Positions 1-11,742 of a stretch of 64,000 bases of DNA are shown here, piece after piece. The position numbers and the translations under genes are program-made. The stretch comes from Misgurnus anguillicaudatus. Lineage: Eukaryota > Chordata > Actinopteri > Cypriniformes > Cobitidae. The DNA is taken from positions 2,339,001 through 2,403,000 of the forward strand of contig NW_027395276.1 in the NCBI RefSeq assembly GCF_027580225.2, given 5' to 3'. The notes under the pieces were generated by a model. That model did not search any database. It was not told the DNA's origin and saw only the letters and a program-made list of their open reading frames with translations. The stretch's first letter is position 1, and each line of letters begins with the position of its first letter.

Positions 1-140
1 TAAGCGGAATAATTGACTCCGGTCCTTTGAATTATTTGAAAATAATGCACACCTCCGCTTCGCGTCGTGCCGCATTACCACCTTGGTGTGCATTATTTTC
101 TTATAATTCAATGGCCCGTCGTCAATTATTCCTTACATAA
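1..140. repeat. Imperfect palindromic repeat at window edge
   Basis: The two halves are inverted copies: AATAATTGACTCCGG near the start pairs with CCGTCGTCAATTATT near 135, and AAAATAATGCACAC pairs with GTGTGCATTATTTT. The pattern is that of a short fold-back element common in cyprinid genomes. It may extend left of the window. Confidence 0.75.
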
Positions 141-1019
141 GCCACTTTAGTGTGATACAAGACTCTCCGCGTCGCGTCTACACTGTTAGGGCTTATTTCT
201 GCGATAACAACCTGCTGTCTATACATTATTTCTTATGTATAAAACTGTGCCACCAAACAACAAAAAGTTGTTTGGATGTTAAAGGTTTTTTATCATACAG
301 CCCAACAAAGGCCTTCTAAGGAACCTTAATTTTTAGTGATGTGTAATCATTGCTTGTAGTTAGTTGTTAGTACTACAAATGTACTCAAGAGTACTGAATG
401 TGTGTTGATTGTTTGTGCTTTGGTTATATAGATTATTATAAACTCACCTACACAGTCGCAGCATTCCTCCCACAGAGTACTCAAACACAACATACACTCT
501 TTACAACACGAACAGTTCCCCTCTGATGGTCGGCACTGGCAAAGCCCCTACACACATACACACAAAATATACATTTAAAAAAGTAAACATACAGGGGAAA
601 AAATATCCAATATGGAGGAAGTCTAGCTTACATAAACACCATACATACACACCGGGGCTGAAGTGAGAACACACGTGCTATAGAGAGTAGCGTGAGCGCG
701 CCTGAAGGAAACATTTAAAGAGAAATAACAGCGGGCAGGACTGACTCAGAGCTGTTACACAATGGAAAATATGTCAAATCGACCAGTGGAGATCAAAACC
801 TGGGCCACTTTTAGCTTTAAAATTACAGAGAAAACATCAGGCCAGATGAATAAAGGGCAGCAGAGCCTCATGCAGAATTTGGCTCACTGTCTCTCGTGTT
901 TTGCCAGCAGTTGTGAGGAAGAGGTCAATTTCCAGATGTGTGTGTGTGTGTGTGTGCCACTAAAACTTCAGGGGAACAAAGAGAAAGAGAGTTACAACAA
1001 AATTGCAACAAAGTGACTA

Positions 1020-2039
1020 TAGAAAGTCCAATCCCAGGAAAACACGTGGGCCAGATTCTTCTTCTAAGAGAAACAAGCCCAGACAATTCCTGATCCCATC
1101 TAGTTCTTCTTAGTTCAAGGTTTTGTGTTTGTGATTTTCATGCATTCCTTCAAAGCATCACTGAGCCAAACAACACAAAGGTCGACAATAATTCAACACA
1201 AGATATTGGAAAACAGAAAAATTGACTGTAATGTCTCATAACCAATCACAATTTAATATGCTTTGGTATTTTGTACCGAGTAAATACAATAAATACTTGG
1301 TTAAAACCGAAGGAAAGAAAAAGAGATGAAAACATGTACTGTTTATAATAATTACTGTACGTTAATTTTATGTAGTTATTTCATTTTATTTGTTATGAAT
1401 GACATGAAATCAAATCTTATTAAAGTTAGTTAACTCCTTCATGAGCTTTTAATGCAATTTTAATACATTTTAGGGATGTTCATTTTAGTTAATTTTCCCA
1501 ACCGACAACCGGAGCTTGTTAACCCATTAATCATTAACTGATAAGATTTTAATATTAAATTGTCATTGAGTCCTTGATGGTTGTATGTGACCTGGTGAAA
1601 ATAGAGTTTTTCATTTAATTGTCACCACTGTTGAAATTCATACTTTGATTCTTGATGTTTGTGCATCCCAAATACACAGTGGTTCATTTTTTGTCCATAA
1701 TTTCTAAAAATCCTTAATGACAAACTGCTGTGAGAGTGCTGGATCTCATTTTGACAGAAAATAAACGTTTGGTAAGTGGGTAAATCAAGTAATTAGATGA
1801 TGATCTTTACCATTATGTACCAACCATCACATAATTGCAATATTTAAGGAATAGTCTACTCATTTTCAATATTAAAATATGTTATTACCTTAACTAAGAA
1901 TTGTTGATACATCCCTCTATCATCTGTGTGCGTGCACGTAAGCGCTGGAGCGCGCTGCGACGCTTCGATAGCATTTAGCTTAGCCCCATTCATTCAATGG
2001 TACCATTTAGAGATAAAGTTAGAAGTGACCAAACACATC
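1020..2039. other. twsg1 intron, AT-rich, mostly featureless
   Basis: No coding signal. A possible hAT-like end (TAGGGATGTTCATTTTAGTT) lies at about 1474. A weakly matching inverted end (GAACATCTCCA) lies near 3888, but no target duplication links them. From about 1850 the DNA (TTAAGGAATAGTCTACTC) looks like the left part of the element whose palindromic core follows at 2040. Confidence 0.4.
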
Positions 2040-2375
2040 AACGTTTTTCCTATTTAAGACGAGTAGTTATACGAGCAAGTTTGGTGGTACAAAATAAAAC
2101 GTAGCGCTTTTCTAAGCGGATTTAAAAGAGGAACTATATTTTATGGCGTAATAGCACTTTTGGGAGTACTTCGACTCGCCTGAAAAGTCCGCTCCCCTTC
2201 TCCCTCTCATAATGGGAGAGGAAGGGTGTTACTGCGCCGAGTCGAGTACTCACAAAAGTGCTATTACGCCATAAAATATAGTTCCTCTTTTAAATCCGAT
2301 TAGAAAAGCGCTACGTTTTATTTTGTACCACCAAACTTGCTCGTATAACTACTCGTCTTAAATAGGAAAAACGTT
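2040..2375. repeat. Long palindrome (fold-back element)
   Basis: The left arm at about 2040-2177 and the right arm at about 2238-2375 are inverted copies with only a few mismatches: AACGTTTTTCCTATTTAAGA opens the left arm and its reverse complement closes the right one. The spacer is about 60 bp and GC-richer. The element is non-coding and would form a hairpin with a stem of about 138 bp. Confidence 0.9.
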
Positions 2376-2796
2376 TTTTTTACAAAAAAAAAATTCACTG
2401 GCTTTTAATTGAATTTTGATGTATTATCCTATTGTTTTACTGCAGTGATATTTTATGTTTACTTATTGTATTTTTTACCCTCTACAGCACTTTGGTAGGT
2501 TTCTACCTTCTTTAAAGTCCCTTATAAATAAAATTAACTTGAACATTATCATAACAAATGTGTTTTATATACAGAAAATTTATGCAACCAAGAAAAACTA
2601 GAAACAAGAGTCCAACTAAAACAAACACTGATCACCATAATGTCAGCTTCAACTGAAACTAAACATCAAAATGGAAAACTAATAAGCAAATTGTGTTTTC
2701 TACAGCAATATTTTTACAAAGCATTCAGAAATAATGTTTTATAATAGTTTTAAAATAATAACAAACAAAAAGTAAATATAAAGTAAACATACATGT

Positions 2797-3790
2797 TTTA
2801 AAGGGGGGGGTTCAATGGTATTTCAAGCATTCTGACTTATTAAGACAGTTATAGAGTTATTTCCTCATGCTTAACGTAGGCAAAGTGTCAAAAAAGCATT
2901 TGGGCTTGTTACAGAGTATTTCTTTGCCGAATGCACTTCGCCAGGGTTCGTACAAGTTTCGGAAAGTTTTTTTCGATTACAGGTCCAACTGACGTTTCAG
3001 GGGTTTTCTATACGTATCACTTCTTTATATGGGCACTTCCCCCGGAAAACCCCGCCCACTCGTCAATCAGCGGGAGACGCTAGAGCTTGCAAACATCTTA
3101 TCATGCGACACAGCTTTGTTTAATTTCAAAACTCAACAATGGCACGAAAGATGAAGTGTGTTTTTGGATGTAAGGGGAAGAAAGTCAGCCTTATGAAAAC
3201 AACGGATATAGTTTATTATCCGGGGTAGCAGCGGAGTTTTGCGTGTGTGTTTGATGCGCTGGATTTTCCCAACCGGGTCATGAGTTGCACGCGGTAAGTA
3301 AGACTTCTGTCTCTTGTTGGAAATAGTCGCATGCATATTATATAAATGACACAAACATGTAGTGAATCATAAGTTAAACAGTGTTGTATAGTGTTGAATG
3401 ACTCGTACTCGCTCCACCCGCGGCAGTAACTCCTCCTTCTTCATTTTTTCGTACGTTATCGGAAAGATTCGGTAAAGCTAATCTTTCTTTTATAAATCTG
3501 ATTAAACTAAAGACTCTTCAGAGATATAAAGGATGTCATACTACTCTATAGGTACTCCAGATTAACATCAGAAATGCAGAAACAGCATGTGTTACGTGAG
3601 CTTTAAGTAACTAAAGTTGTTTTAAACATTGTGTGAACATTAAAACATGACATTGTAATAACATTGAAAATGGTAAAATGTAACAAGAACCATTCGTAAA
3701 ACACGTTCGTAAAAAATTGATACTTTTTATGTTGGCAGAACATTTTTGGGAACGTTGGGAACTTTCAAGGATTGTTCTTAGAACATGTGT
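2797..3790 (+). mobile_element. Remnant of a Kolobok-like or other THAP-type DNA transposon
   Basis: A TTAA-like border followed by a run of G lies at about 2797. An ORF at 3139 begins MARKMKCVFGCKGKKVSLMK and stops after 29 codons. A Cys-x3-Cys start of this kind (CVFGC) resembles the THAP zinc finger that opens Kolobok and P-type transposases. A splice-donor-like GTAAGT follows at 3294. Boundaries and class are inferred from memory of fish repeats and are uncertain. Confidence 0.35.
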
Positions 3791-4009
3791 TACTGGGAGG
3801 GACCATGCGTTAAAAAATATATTTTTCTTTTAACTGATAATATTAATTGGTAATAAATTCTTAACTTCGGTTAACCGGTCAATATGAACATCTCCATGCA
3901 CTATTTTTTTATCCAGCTGCGCTTCAAATGTGTTGCCAATGCTTTAAGTACAGTTCATGTCATGCCTTGTAGTGAACCTGTTACACAGATGTCAGTCCAC
4001 ACATTTGCA

Positions 4010-4060
4010 TCCATGCGTTTGGCAGACACTTCAATCCAAAGTGATTTACGGTGCATTCAA
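4010..4060 (+). repeat. Retroposon 3'-tail-like segment
   Basis: The stretch GTTTGGCAGACACTTCAATC, then CAAAGTGATTTACGGTGCAT, matches the widespread fish SINE/LINE tail motif (GGCAGACGCTTTTATCCAAA type). The same motif occurs at 26316-26357. Confidence 0.5.
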
Positions 4061-4477
4061 TCAATACATTTGTGTCGAACCCATGGCCTTTGTCTTGCTA
4101 ACACACATTTACACATATACTGACAAATCACATCTGCCTTTTGATGTAAATCTGATTATGCATGACATACAGATATCCATTCTCACTATCGTGTTCGGGC
4201 ACAAACGTTAAAACTCAAAGGATATGAGTCATGTTAGTCGCTTGTGATCTGTTTAAATGTCAGGTATGCAATAACATGCGTGACAGTGACCTGTATTCAC
4301 AGGAAAGCATTTATAACACACAGCCTATCTTGCCTACACACGTCAGGCAACAAGAAGAAACATAATTATATATTATGCTATATACAATGGCACACAACCA
4401 GCATAGACTTTTAAAGAAAGAATAATTTTGCAATTTGAAATATATAATGATTCATTCAACTCCTTTATGAGTTTGTG

Positions 4478-4615
4478 CTCCTCTATATCGCAGTGGTATA
4501 TAGAGCATAGTGATAGCAACACGAAAGGTCATGGGTTTGAACCCAGGGAACACACATGCGGACAAAAATGTCACTTTAGAAAACGCGTCTGCTAAATGTA
4601 GCCCAAGCCTAAGTC
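4478..4615 (+). repeat. tRNA-derived SINE fragment
   Basis: It contains a Pol III box-B-like motif (GGTTTGAACCC near 4534) preceded by tRNA-like sequence. It is followed by the tail ACACACATGCGGACAAAAAT seen in a similar form at 52020-52190. It is not a working tRNA: no cloverleaf can be closed. Confidence 0.6.
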
Positions 4616-4688
4616 GCCATTCACTTTAAACTGCCCATTTGGGTGAAATATCCTCTTAAAATGACCCAACAGGTTTATCAACTTTTCA

Positions 4689-4812
4689 ATCCTATAAAAA
4701 GTAAGTCATTTAGAAGGAATATAGTAGCTTGGAGGCTACTATATCCCTATATGACATAACTGGTGTCTACATCAATCCCTCCAAGCCACTATATCCCATC
4801 TAAATGACTTAT
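4689..4812. repeat. Hairpin-forming inverted repeat
   Basis: AAGTCATTTAGA...TATAGTAGCTTGGAGG on the left pairs with CCTCCAAGCCACTATATCCC...TCTAAATGACTT on the right, with a spacer of about 45 bp. Probably a small MITE. Confidence 0.7.
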
Positions 4813-5297
4813 TTATGTCTCACTTGGGACATCAGCTGGGATTGACATTAATACATCTAACAGCAGCGAGGACGAGAGACAGACAGACTTATAAAAGCAC
4901 AAGCAGGTTAAGTATTTAGTTCAGTTAGCGTGTGCATGTGTGGATGTCACAAAACATTCATCTGTGTATGAATCGACTGCAGACGCCACACCCACAGACA
5001 TACAGCTGACTGTATCTGCACACATACGCAGACATATTCTAGTTGAGAGATCGCCAAAAGAAACATCTAGAGAAGTCTACCAATGACCAAGCAACCACTC
5101 AGACCTTCATACATTGAGCAACAAAAAACGCAGTCACCACCTTGAATATCCAGAGACAAAAACTCGAGTTGCCTATTTTGAGCAAAGAAGAGCAAGCTTT
5201 TTAAATCAACATCTTCCACATGCAAGAATAGAGACACAAACTTTCATGAGCTCGCTAAATTCTTATCATTAACATGGCAATTATAATATTCAATGTT

Positions 5298-5772
5298 TAA
5301 AGGGGTCATAGCGTGAAATTCTGACTTTTTCAATGGTAGTACTATAAGTACTATAATTGGGTTCACTGGGGCTTTTATTAACCTAGAAAATGTTAAAAAG
5401 AACCATTCTCTGTAAGCATGTGAAAAATTTGATTTCGCCTGTTTTGTGATGTAGGTTACGAGTCTTCTTACAATAATATCACCTCTTAATCTTAACTATT
5501 CAACCACAGCACTGCCATTGAGTGCAGAGAGAAAGAAAGAGAAAACATTATTGACAGCACAATTGAGTTTTCAACAATTTCAAAAAACCACCATTATGGT
5601 GATCAGTATTTGCTTTTCATCAGCTCATTTGCATTTTAAAGGAAACAGCCAAAAATGATGCTATAATAAATTATCTGTAGGGTATTTTGAGCTAAAAGTT
5701 CACATAAGCACTCTGGGGACACCAACGACTTATTTTACATCTTAAATAAATCTCATAATATGACCCCTTTAA
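5298..5772. mobile_element. MITE with AAAGGGGTCATA ends
   Basis: The terminal inverted repeats are TTTAAAGGGGTCATA at the left and TATGACCCCTTTAAA at the right. The interior contains ATAATTGGGTTCACTGGGGC and the LAST-type block CTCTGGGGACACCAACGACT. The same family recurs at 8768-9171. Confidence 0.75.
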
Positions 5773-5907
5773 AAAGGCTAAAATATAATGCATTTGTAAA
5801 AGCAACCACCCATCCTAGAGGTCATCCAGTGACATCACAGAAACAACACAGTAACCTCCATTAACCTCCTGTGTTTATTACCCAGATAAAGACCATCAAA
5901 ACATGGT

Positions 5908-5909
<2 letters not shown>

Positions 5910-5967
<58 letters not shown>
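5910..5967. repeat. (CT)n microsatellite
   Basis: About 29 uninterrupted CT units. It creates spurious Ser-Leu and Arg-Glu ORFs on the two strands. Confidence 0.97.
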
Positions 5968-5969
<2 letters not shown>

Positions 5970-5972
5970 ATA

Positions 5973-7109
5973 TACAGACTAGAGTAAACACAGAGAAAAT
6001 CTGTGTCCATTTCAGGGTGGAAGTGAGAAGTAAACAGAGATCTAATCAGAGCAAACATCAGACGCAAAACCAGAAAGAAAAAATAAACTAGAAAAAAAAA
6101 TATCGGAAAAACTTACGGTTCATTGCCAGAAACATGCATCCCTGTGGTATATGTTTAAAAACTTTGATACCTATATTCATAGCCGTTTCTTGACATATAT
6201 AATCATCAAGCTATATTAACTTTTATGCTGTTGTAGTAAAGGCAGGATGTTCTGATTGGTAGGTGTTGTATTTGTCCCACCTCTCCTCCATGGTGATTGG
6301 ATTGCTGGATAAATGGTGACATGGCGTTTTAATAAATGCAAATTTTATGACCAGGTTATTAATGGTCGTACAAAGTAACATTTTAAAATGTATAATAACC
6401 TAAATGAATATCTTTATTGAACATAGTCTTTAAATATCCATTTATCCCGCAAGCTCGGCCTATACAAATAAATAAACAGGTATTTTTGTTGGTGGTGAAG
6501 GTAACAGGTCTGGATCTAAATTTATAATTAGTAATACTGGACCCACATGCACAACAAAAATGCCACAAACACAAAGAGGCTACACTGACGGGCATACACA
6601 CAGACACAGTCTGTTTAAAGCAGTCATTACGCTCCAGGGAAAATATGATTCAATATAACATTTGTTACACCCAGTTGCCCCCAAACACTGGGTATACTGA
6701 ATGTTTCTGCCGTGGTGAACAAGCAATGAATGACGAATAATGCAAAAACATACTCAGATTGCATTAAACAAGAATATTATCACACTGTTAGGATTTTCTG
6801 CTAGCAAGAACTTCAACTTTGAATTGCATTTTGATAGTGTGTTACAGAGAAATAGGCCACTCTGGGCCAAATGGATTTGAATCATTCCTTGCAATCCTGG
6901 AAAATGTCAAGCTGGAAAATGTCATTTTTCATTTTCATGCTATTTCCAAGTTCCCCAAGAGCATGCAAACCCTGACAGAAAGACTTTATGAACCATGAAA
7001 ATTTTGTAAAAATGTTTATTTAAAAACATTAAAGAATTCCAAAATATTTCCAACTTATTCAGGTCAGCTATTGTGTTATACATTAGAGGAACATCTGGCG
7101 GTGTCTTAC
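5973..7109. other. twsg1 intron, no feature recognised
   Basis: Unique-looking AT-rich DNA with no convincing exon or complete transposon. The expected second coding exon of twsg1 was looked for here and not found. Confidence 0.5.
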
Positions 7110-7238
7110 CTGTAACAGACATTTGCTCACATCACTGGCACACAAGGCTTTGTTACAGGCACTGATGATGGTCAATCCAGAAAGAAAAAATAATACAGAG
7201 ATCAGCAGCACAGGACAGATGAACAGACCCGGCCGCAT
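7110..7238 (-). CDS. twsg1: Twisted gastrulation BMP signalling modulator, first coding exon (partial gene)
   Basis: The 43 codons read MRPGLFICPVLLISVLFFLS, GLTIISACNKALCASDVSKC and LLQ. Residues 1 to about 27 are a hydrophobic signal peptide. CNKALCASDVSKCL is the diagnostic start of the mature Twisted gastrulation N-terminal Cys-rich domain, which binds BMPs and Chordin in the extracellular space. The exon runs from acceptor TTTCAG (exon starts 7250, 12 nt of UTR) to donor GTAAGA after CAG. The next exon (expected to continue ELCQC) is not found on the minus strand of 1-7109, so the gene is cut by the window edge after an intron of more than 7.1 kb. Which of the teleost twsg1 duplicates (a or b) this is cannot be decided. 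Confidence 0.93.
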
Positions 7239-7652
7239 CCTGACCAAAACCTGAAACATTAAACATCATCATCTGCATCTTTTGACTCTGCATGATTTAT
7301 ATGTTTGGGGCTGTTGCTGTAATGATGATAACAATAATTAAATAAACATTTTGTGTTACTTTAACTTACAAAATTAAGTTAAGCTTAATTATGTCAACTT
7401 TTTAGTAAAACAAATATAAATGATCCATATTATGCAATAATGTATAAACAATGAATACTGCTGTTATTATTATTATTGCATGCGTATGACAATCATACAA
7501 TTCCAAGACTCTGAATAAACATAAATACTCCCTATGGCATAAAAAATAATAAACAAAACTTTGGTGCTATGGTGAATGTGATACAAATTAGAAAAGTATG
7601 CTTGCAAATAGAGGTAAAACGTATGCATAGCTAAACCAGAAAATAACTCCAG

Positions 7653-7660
7653 TGACGTCA
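7653..7660. promoter_or_regulatory. CRE palindrome in twsg1 intron 1
   Basis: A full palindromic TGACGTCA (CREB/ATF site). Several CRE half-sites follow within 250 bp (ACGTCAC near 7779 and 7852, GTGACGC near 7821). CACGTGCGTCA near 7864 combines an E-box with another half-site. All lie just downstream of the proposed twsg1 first exon. Confidence 0.45.
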
Positions 7661-7909
7661 CATTACACTTCACGTAAATTAACTACAGACTTCAAATGCA
7701 GAACAAAAGAAAAAAAGTTGAATTGTTGAATGCAAAAATGTCCCATTAACTAATAACAGACGCACGAAACACACATTAACGTCACAAAAACGCAAAATAC
7801 GTGCCTCTGTTACTGTAAAAGTGACGCAAAAATATCCAAATGGATTATAACGTCACAGCTCTCACGTGCGTCATAGCCTCAGATTACGTAAGAAAGCGTG
7901 CATACTTAC

Positions 7910-8000
7910 TTCACAACTTTCCTTTGGTTTTTGACTTTCTCTGATGCAGATGTCTTGTCTTATTCCCGTTTAGTCTGAACAGAAACAGGACCGGGTTTGA
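7910..8000 (-). other. twsg1: Probable twsg1 non-coding first exon and promoter region
   Basis: A strong donor (GTAAGT) starts at 7909 on the minus strand. The DNA behind it, at about 7910-8000, would form a 5'UTR exon spliced to the coding exon at 7250. The upper edge is a guess. The flanking 8040-8100 stretch has GGGCGTGG and CACGTG-type motifs in locally higher GC, fitting a promoter. Confidence 0.55.
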
Positions 8001-8089
8001 TTCATGGCCACTGAATAAAAGCGGGTAGAATGGCAAATATTTAAAAAGTGTGTCCTCTAGTGGGCGTGGCATTGTCACGTGATAGCGCT

Positions 8090-8767
8090 GGTACGGCAGG
8101 AAGACAGGACATATATATTATGTAAATCAGTATTTATTATATAAATCAGTATTTATTATATAATATTTTCGTTATTTGCTATAATACTATTCATTTTATA
8201 TATTTAAAATTTTTTTACGTCTTTCTTCTTTTTTATACAGTAGTTTTCTAATGCCTCTAATGTTTGTTCTGGTGGGGATTATTTGGCAATCAAAATTAGA
8301 TATACAATACAGCAACAAATAAACAGCTTTCCAGAGGATCAGTAATTTTCACAAGATGATAAACTTAAGGACATAAGATAAAGGGAAAAAAAATCAATAA
8401 ATAAAAGGAGAGACGGCATAAATACATTTAGAAGCAAATTAAAGTAAAATATTGAATATGTTACAAATTGTGATAGTTTTAATAGCTTTCTTAGATATCG
8501 AAATTCTATCAAAGTATAAATTCAATTCTATTGAAGAAATCAAAGCTTGCATTAACATAAATTCATGTCATTAACATAAAAAGACAGTCCCAAAACAGAT
8601 GACTGAAAGGTATTTTCTATAAATGCAAACTTGTAAAAAGCGCTAAATGCTATATTTAGTATTAAATATAGTAAACTCTAGTAATTGCTGTAGTATATTA
8701 TAATAATAAGGATGCTATTTTGCAGTTATAATTGTAGTGAATTGATAGTAAATAATGTAGTATACTT
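8090..8767. other. Intergenic AT-rich DNA upstream of twsg1
   Basis: Low-complexity TA-rich sequence with no ORF, no TIR pair and no RNA gene seen. Confidence 0.5.
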
Positions 8768-9171
8768 TAAATGTGACATGTCAAATCTAAGTGCTATAAT
8801 TGGGTCCCCAGTGTTTCTATCAACCTAGAAAATGTGAAAAAGATCAACCCAGTAACTTAGTTTTGGTAAACCATTCTCTGCAAGTATGTGAAATGGGTGA
8901 TTAAAATTTGCCTCCCCTTGTGATGTCAAAAGGGGATAACACTGCCCCTTAATCTGTACTATCCAACCACGGCACAAGCATTTAGTACAGCTCATTTGCA
9001 TTTTAAAGGACATCCCCAAAACTGCACATTTTTGCTCACACGAACAAAGCGGCAATTTTATCATGCTATAATAAATTATCTGTGGGGTATTTTAAGCTAG
9101 AACTTCACATATGTTTTCCTGGGGACACCAAAGATTTATAAAAAAAAAAGTATTGTGAAATGTCCCCTTTA
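8768..9171. mobile_element. MITE, second copy of the GGGGTCATA family
   Basis: It shares ATAATTGGGT-CCC, CAACCTAGAAAATGTGAAAA and CTGGGGACACCAAAGATTTA with the copy at 5298-5772. The ends are degraded (ATGTCCCCTTT at the right). A short fragment of the same family is seen near 15450-15530. Confidence 0.65.
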
Positions 9172-10643
9172 ATACTAACTATATTAATGTTCATAAATAC
9201 TAGTATCTAGTATGTGTTCATGTGAAATTTATGGGCTGAACAGCGCCCCTGTAGGAAAATATTAGAAAGTAACGTTTGCCATTCTAGGGCTTGAGATCAA
9301 CATACAGTTCTCTTAAAGACACACCAGCAGTCCCAGTATAAGCAGGATATTAACCTGGTGGATTAAACCAGGTGGGTTTAACAAATCAACATGCATTAGG
9401 TTTGAGATTATTGAATGAACCCCCGGAGAAACCACTGTTTATGTACAGTAGCTTCACTTACAAACTGATGTACAGTCTTGATATCAGAATGGATGACATT
9501 TATCAGGTGCATGGAACCTTAAAGAGACATTTTACTCTAAAATGGATAAAAACCTCACGCTTAGGCCAAAAGATGGGGGACATTTTTCTTTGGTGAGACA
9601 GTAATGAACATTTTAAATCATCATCCACAATTATTCTTAAAAATGCAAGCCCTCAGGTGCCAGAATTCTGAGAGTAAAAAAAACAAATACAGGCAACAGA
9701 AAATATATATCTCTGAGTCCTGACGATATATTGAGATCAATCGATCTGTTCAAGAAACTGAACTTTATTAGGCCTAACCTGTAATCATGTCTGGAATTTC
9801 ATTACAGAGACTTATGTAATTATGTAAATCTAATTCATTCCTGCAGGATTTAGAAATATTTCTAGTTTTTATCATTCAAAATTATTATTTGCAATGATAG
9901 ACGTTGTAAACAAATTAATTTTATTTTAAATGATCCAGTTTGACGTTGCACTTGACTTTGTTCAGTGCGCCATCTGCTGGACATGACAGGAACAACAGGG
10001 ACACTCCATCTGAACCTAAATGTCCTTAAAGGTACAATTTGTAAGATATTTGCGGTAAAATATCAAAAAATTACAAGGCCAGTGTTAAATATATTTGTCC
10101 AGTTGGTTAATAACAATACCGCTACTGTTTTCAAGTACTTGTAAATTATAAGAGAATTTCCATTCTAAACAGTGACACGGTTGTCTGTCAATGACGTTAA
10201 TATCCATGTTACCGCCTTTATTAATGTCGAAACCACATGACAACAGTGTCGTGGACAAATGCATTAAAAACTATGCATTATTGTATAGCATCTGCCAGGC
10301 TGCTTGCTTGTTTATGGTAAGTTTGTTGATCTGAACACTAATTAAATCTGTGCTGTGTTAACACACCATCGTATTGGACTAATAATGTAACATGACTAAC
10401 AATTTAGTTTTGAACATTAATGAAATAAAACCATGTCATCAAACACAACATTTATAAAACTTGCTTGCTTTACCTCACCCGTTAACATGATTTCTCATCC
10501 TGTCTGATTGATGGCCATCAGCGGTTGAGTTATGAAACAACAAATCCCATCATTCCACGCTGCTTCATGGCATCATTAATCTATCGTCATTGTTATTGTT
10601 TTGATCTTGAGCCCTCTAGCGGTGGATTCTACTAATTGTATAT
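9172..10643. other. Intergenic, with degraded repeat fragments
   Basis: No gene. The stretch from about 10025 (TTAAAGGTACAATTTGTAAG) to about 10260 looks like the end of an old DNA transposon. The rest is featureless. Confidence 0.4.
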
Positions 10644-11742
10644 TTAAAGAGATAGTTCGCCCAAAAATGAAAATTCTGTCATCATTTACTCACTCTCGTG
10701 TGGTTACAAAGCTGTATAAATTTATTTTTTCCTGATAAACACAAAGGAAGATATTTTGAGGAATGATGGTAAGCACACAGCTGATTGTAACCACTGACTT
10801 TCATATAGGAACAACAAATATGGTGGAGTTCAATGGCTACCATCAATTAGAGCTGAAGATCTTTGCCCGAACCCGACGGGACCCGTCGGGACCCGACGGG
10901 CTCGGGCGGGTTCGGGCTTCATTTCTAACATTTTACACGGGCTCGGGGCGGGCTCGGGCTTCCGCTCCGGCTTTGTGAGGTAAATGAGCGGTCAAGTTCA
11001 AATCAGTAGCGCAGGATCGCGCTGAATTCATTTACAGTGGATTTAATGATTTTCCTCATCAAAAACATGTAGCCTAATCTTGGTGAGTAGGTTTTTCAAT
11101 GTATAACTAAATATGAATCGAGTCTTACATAATTTAGACAAAGGATATAGACTAATGTTGGCAGTAATGGAGAGAAGTGCCTACGCAAATCCCGCGGAGC
11201 CTGCCTCTTAATTTCGTTATTGCCAAATACCCATCTTAATTCAGAATGTATTATCTTAATTTAATTCGTTAAGAAATAATAATTTTATTGGCATATTTAT
11301 AGTGTATTGCATAAGCCTATTTAGAATGAGATGTTACAATGTTACAGACTACTTATTTCTTTGTTTCAACTTCCAAGTGGTGTGTAGATTATTAGTCATG
11401 AATAAATAATGTTAAAACCTGTGTAAATTTCTCATTCTTGACAAAAGCTGTGTGTGTGCGCACATTTAAATAATGTCGGGCTGTAAACGGGTTCGGGCTT
11501 TTAAAAAGCTGTCAATCTAAATGTATGTTCGGGTTCGGGCTGCATTCTGTCGGGCTCCGGACATTTCGGGCCTAACTTTTAAGGCCCGATTACAGCTCTA
11601 CCATCAATTGTGTACTTACCATCATTTATCACAATGCTTACATAATATTTGTTTTCCTACGATGGAAGTCAATGGTTTAGAAAAACACGAGGATGAAAAA
11701 ATTATGACCGATTTTTCATTTTTAGGTGAACTATTCCTTTAA
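10644..11742. mobile_element. MITE-like element hosting a nested hAT
   Basis: The ends are TTAAAGAGATAGTTCGCCC (left) and AGGTGAACTATTCCTTTAA (right). They extend inward as imperfect inverted repeats (AAAAATGAAAATTCTGTCAT at the left and its counterpart at the right). The two halves are separated by the element at 10848-11600. A smaller relative with similar ends is at 25610-25860. Confidence 0.75.
10848..11600. mobile_element. Non-autonomous hAT element with 8-bp target duplication
   Basis: It starts TAGAGCTGAAGATC and ends GATTACAGCTCTA. It is flanked on both sides by CCATCAAT (10840-10847 and 11601-11608). It holds a GC-rich CCCGACGGGACCCG repeat block. It has no transposase and is inserted in the MITE at 10644-11742. 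Confidence 0.9.

Noticed and set aside
1474..3898. A single large hAT element bounded by TAGGGATGTTCA and TGAACATCTCCA
   Set aside because: The ends match only in part and the flanking 8-mers differ, so the two ends cannot be tied together.
4478..4615. Possible tRNA gene (also 52020-52190 and 23395-23510)
   Set aside because: Box-B-like motifs are present but no full cloverleaf forms; SINE tails follow.
5861..6091. Ser-Leu and Arg-Glu ORFs
   Set aside because: Products of the (CT)n microsatellite.
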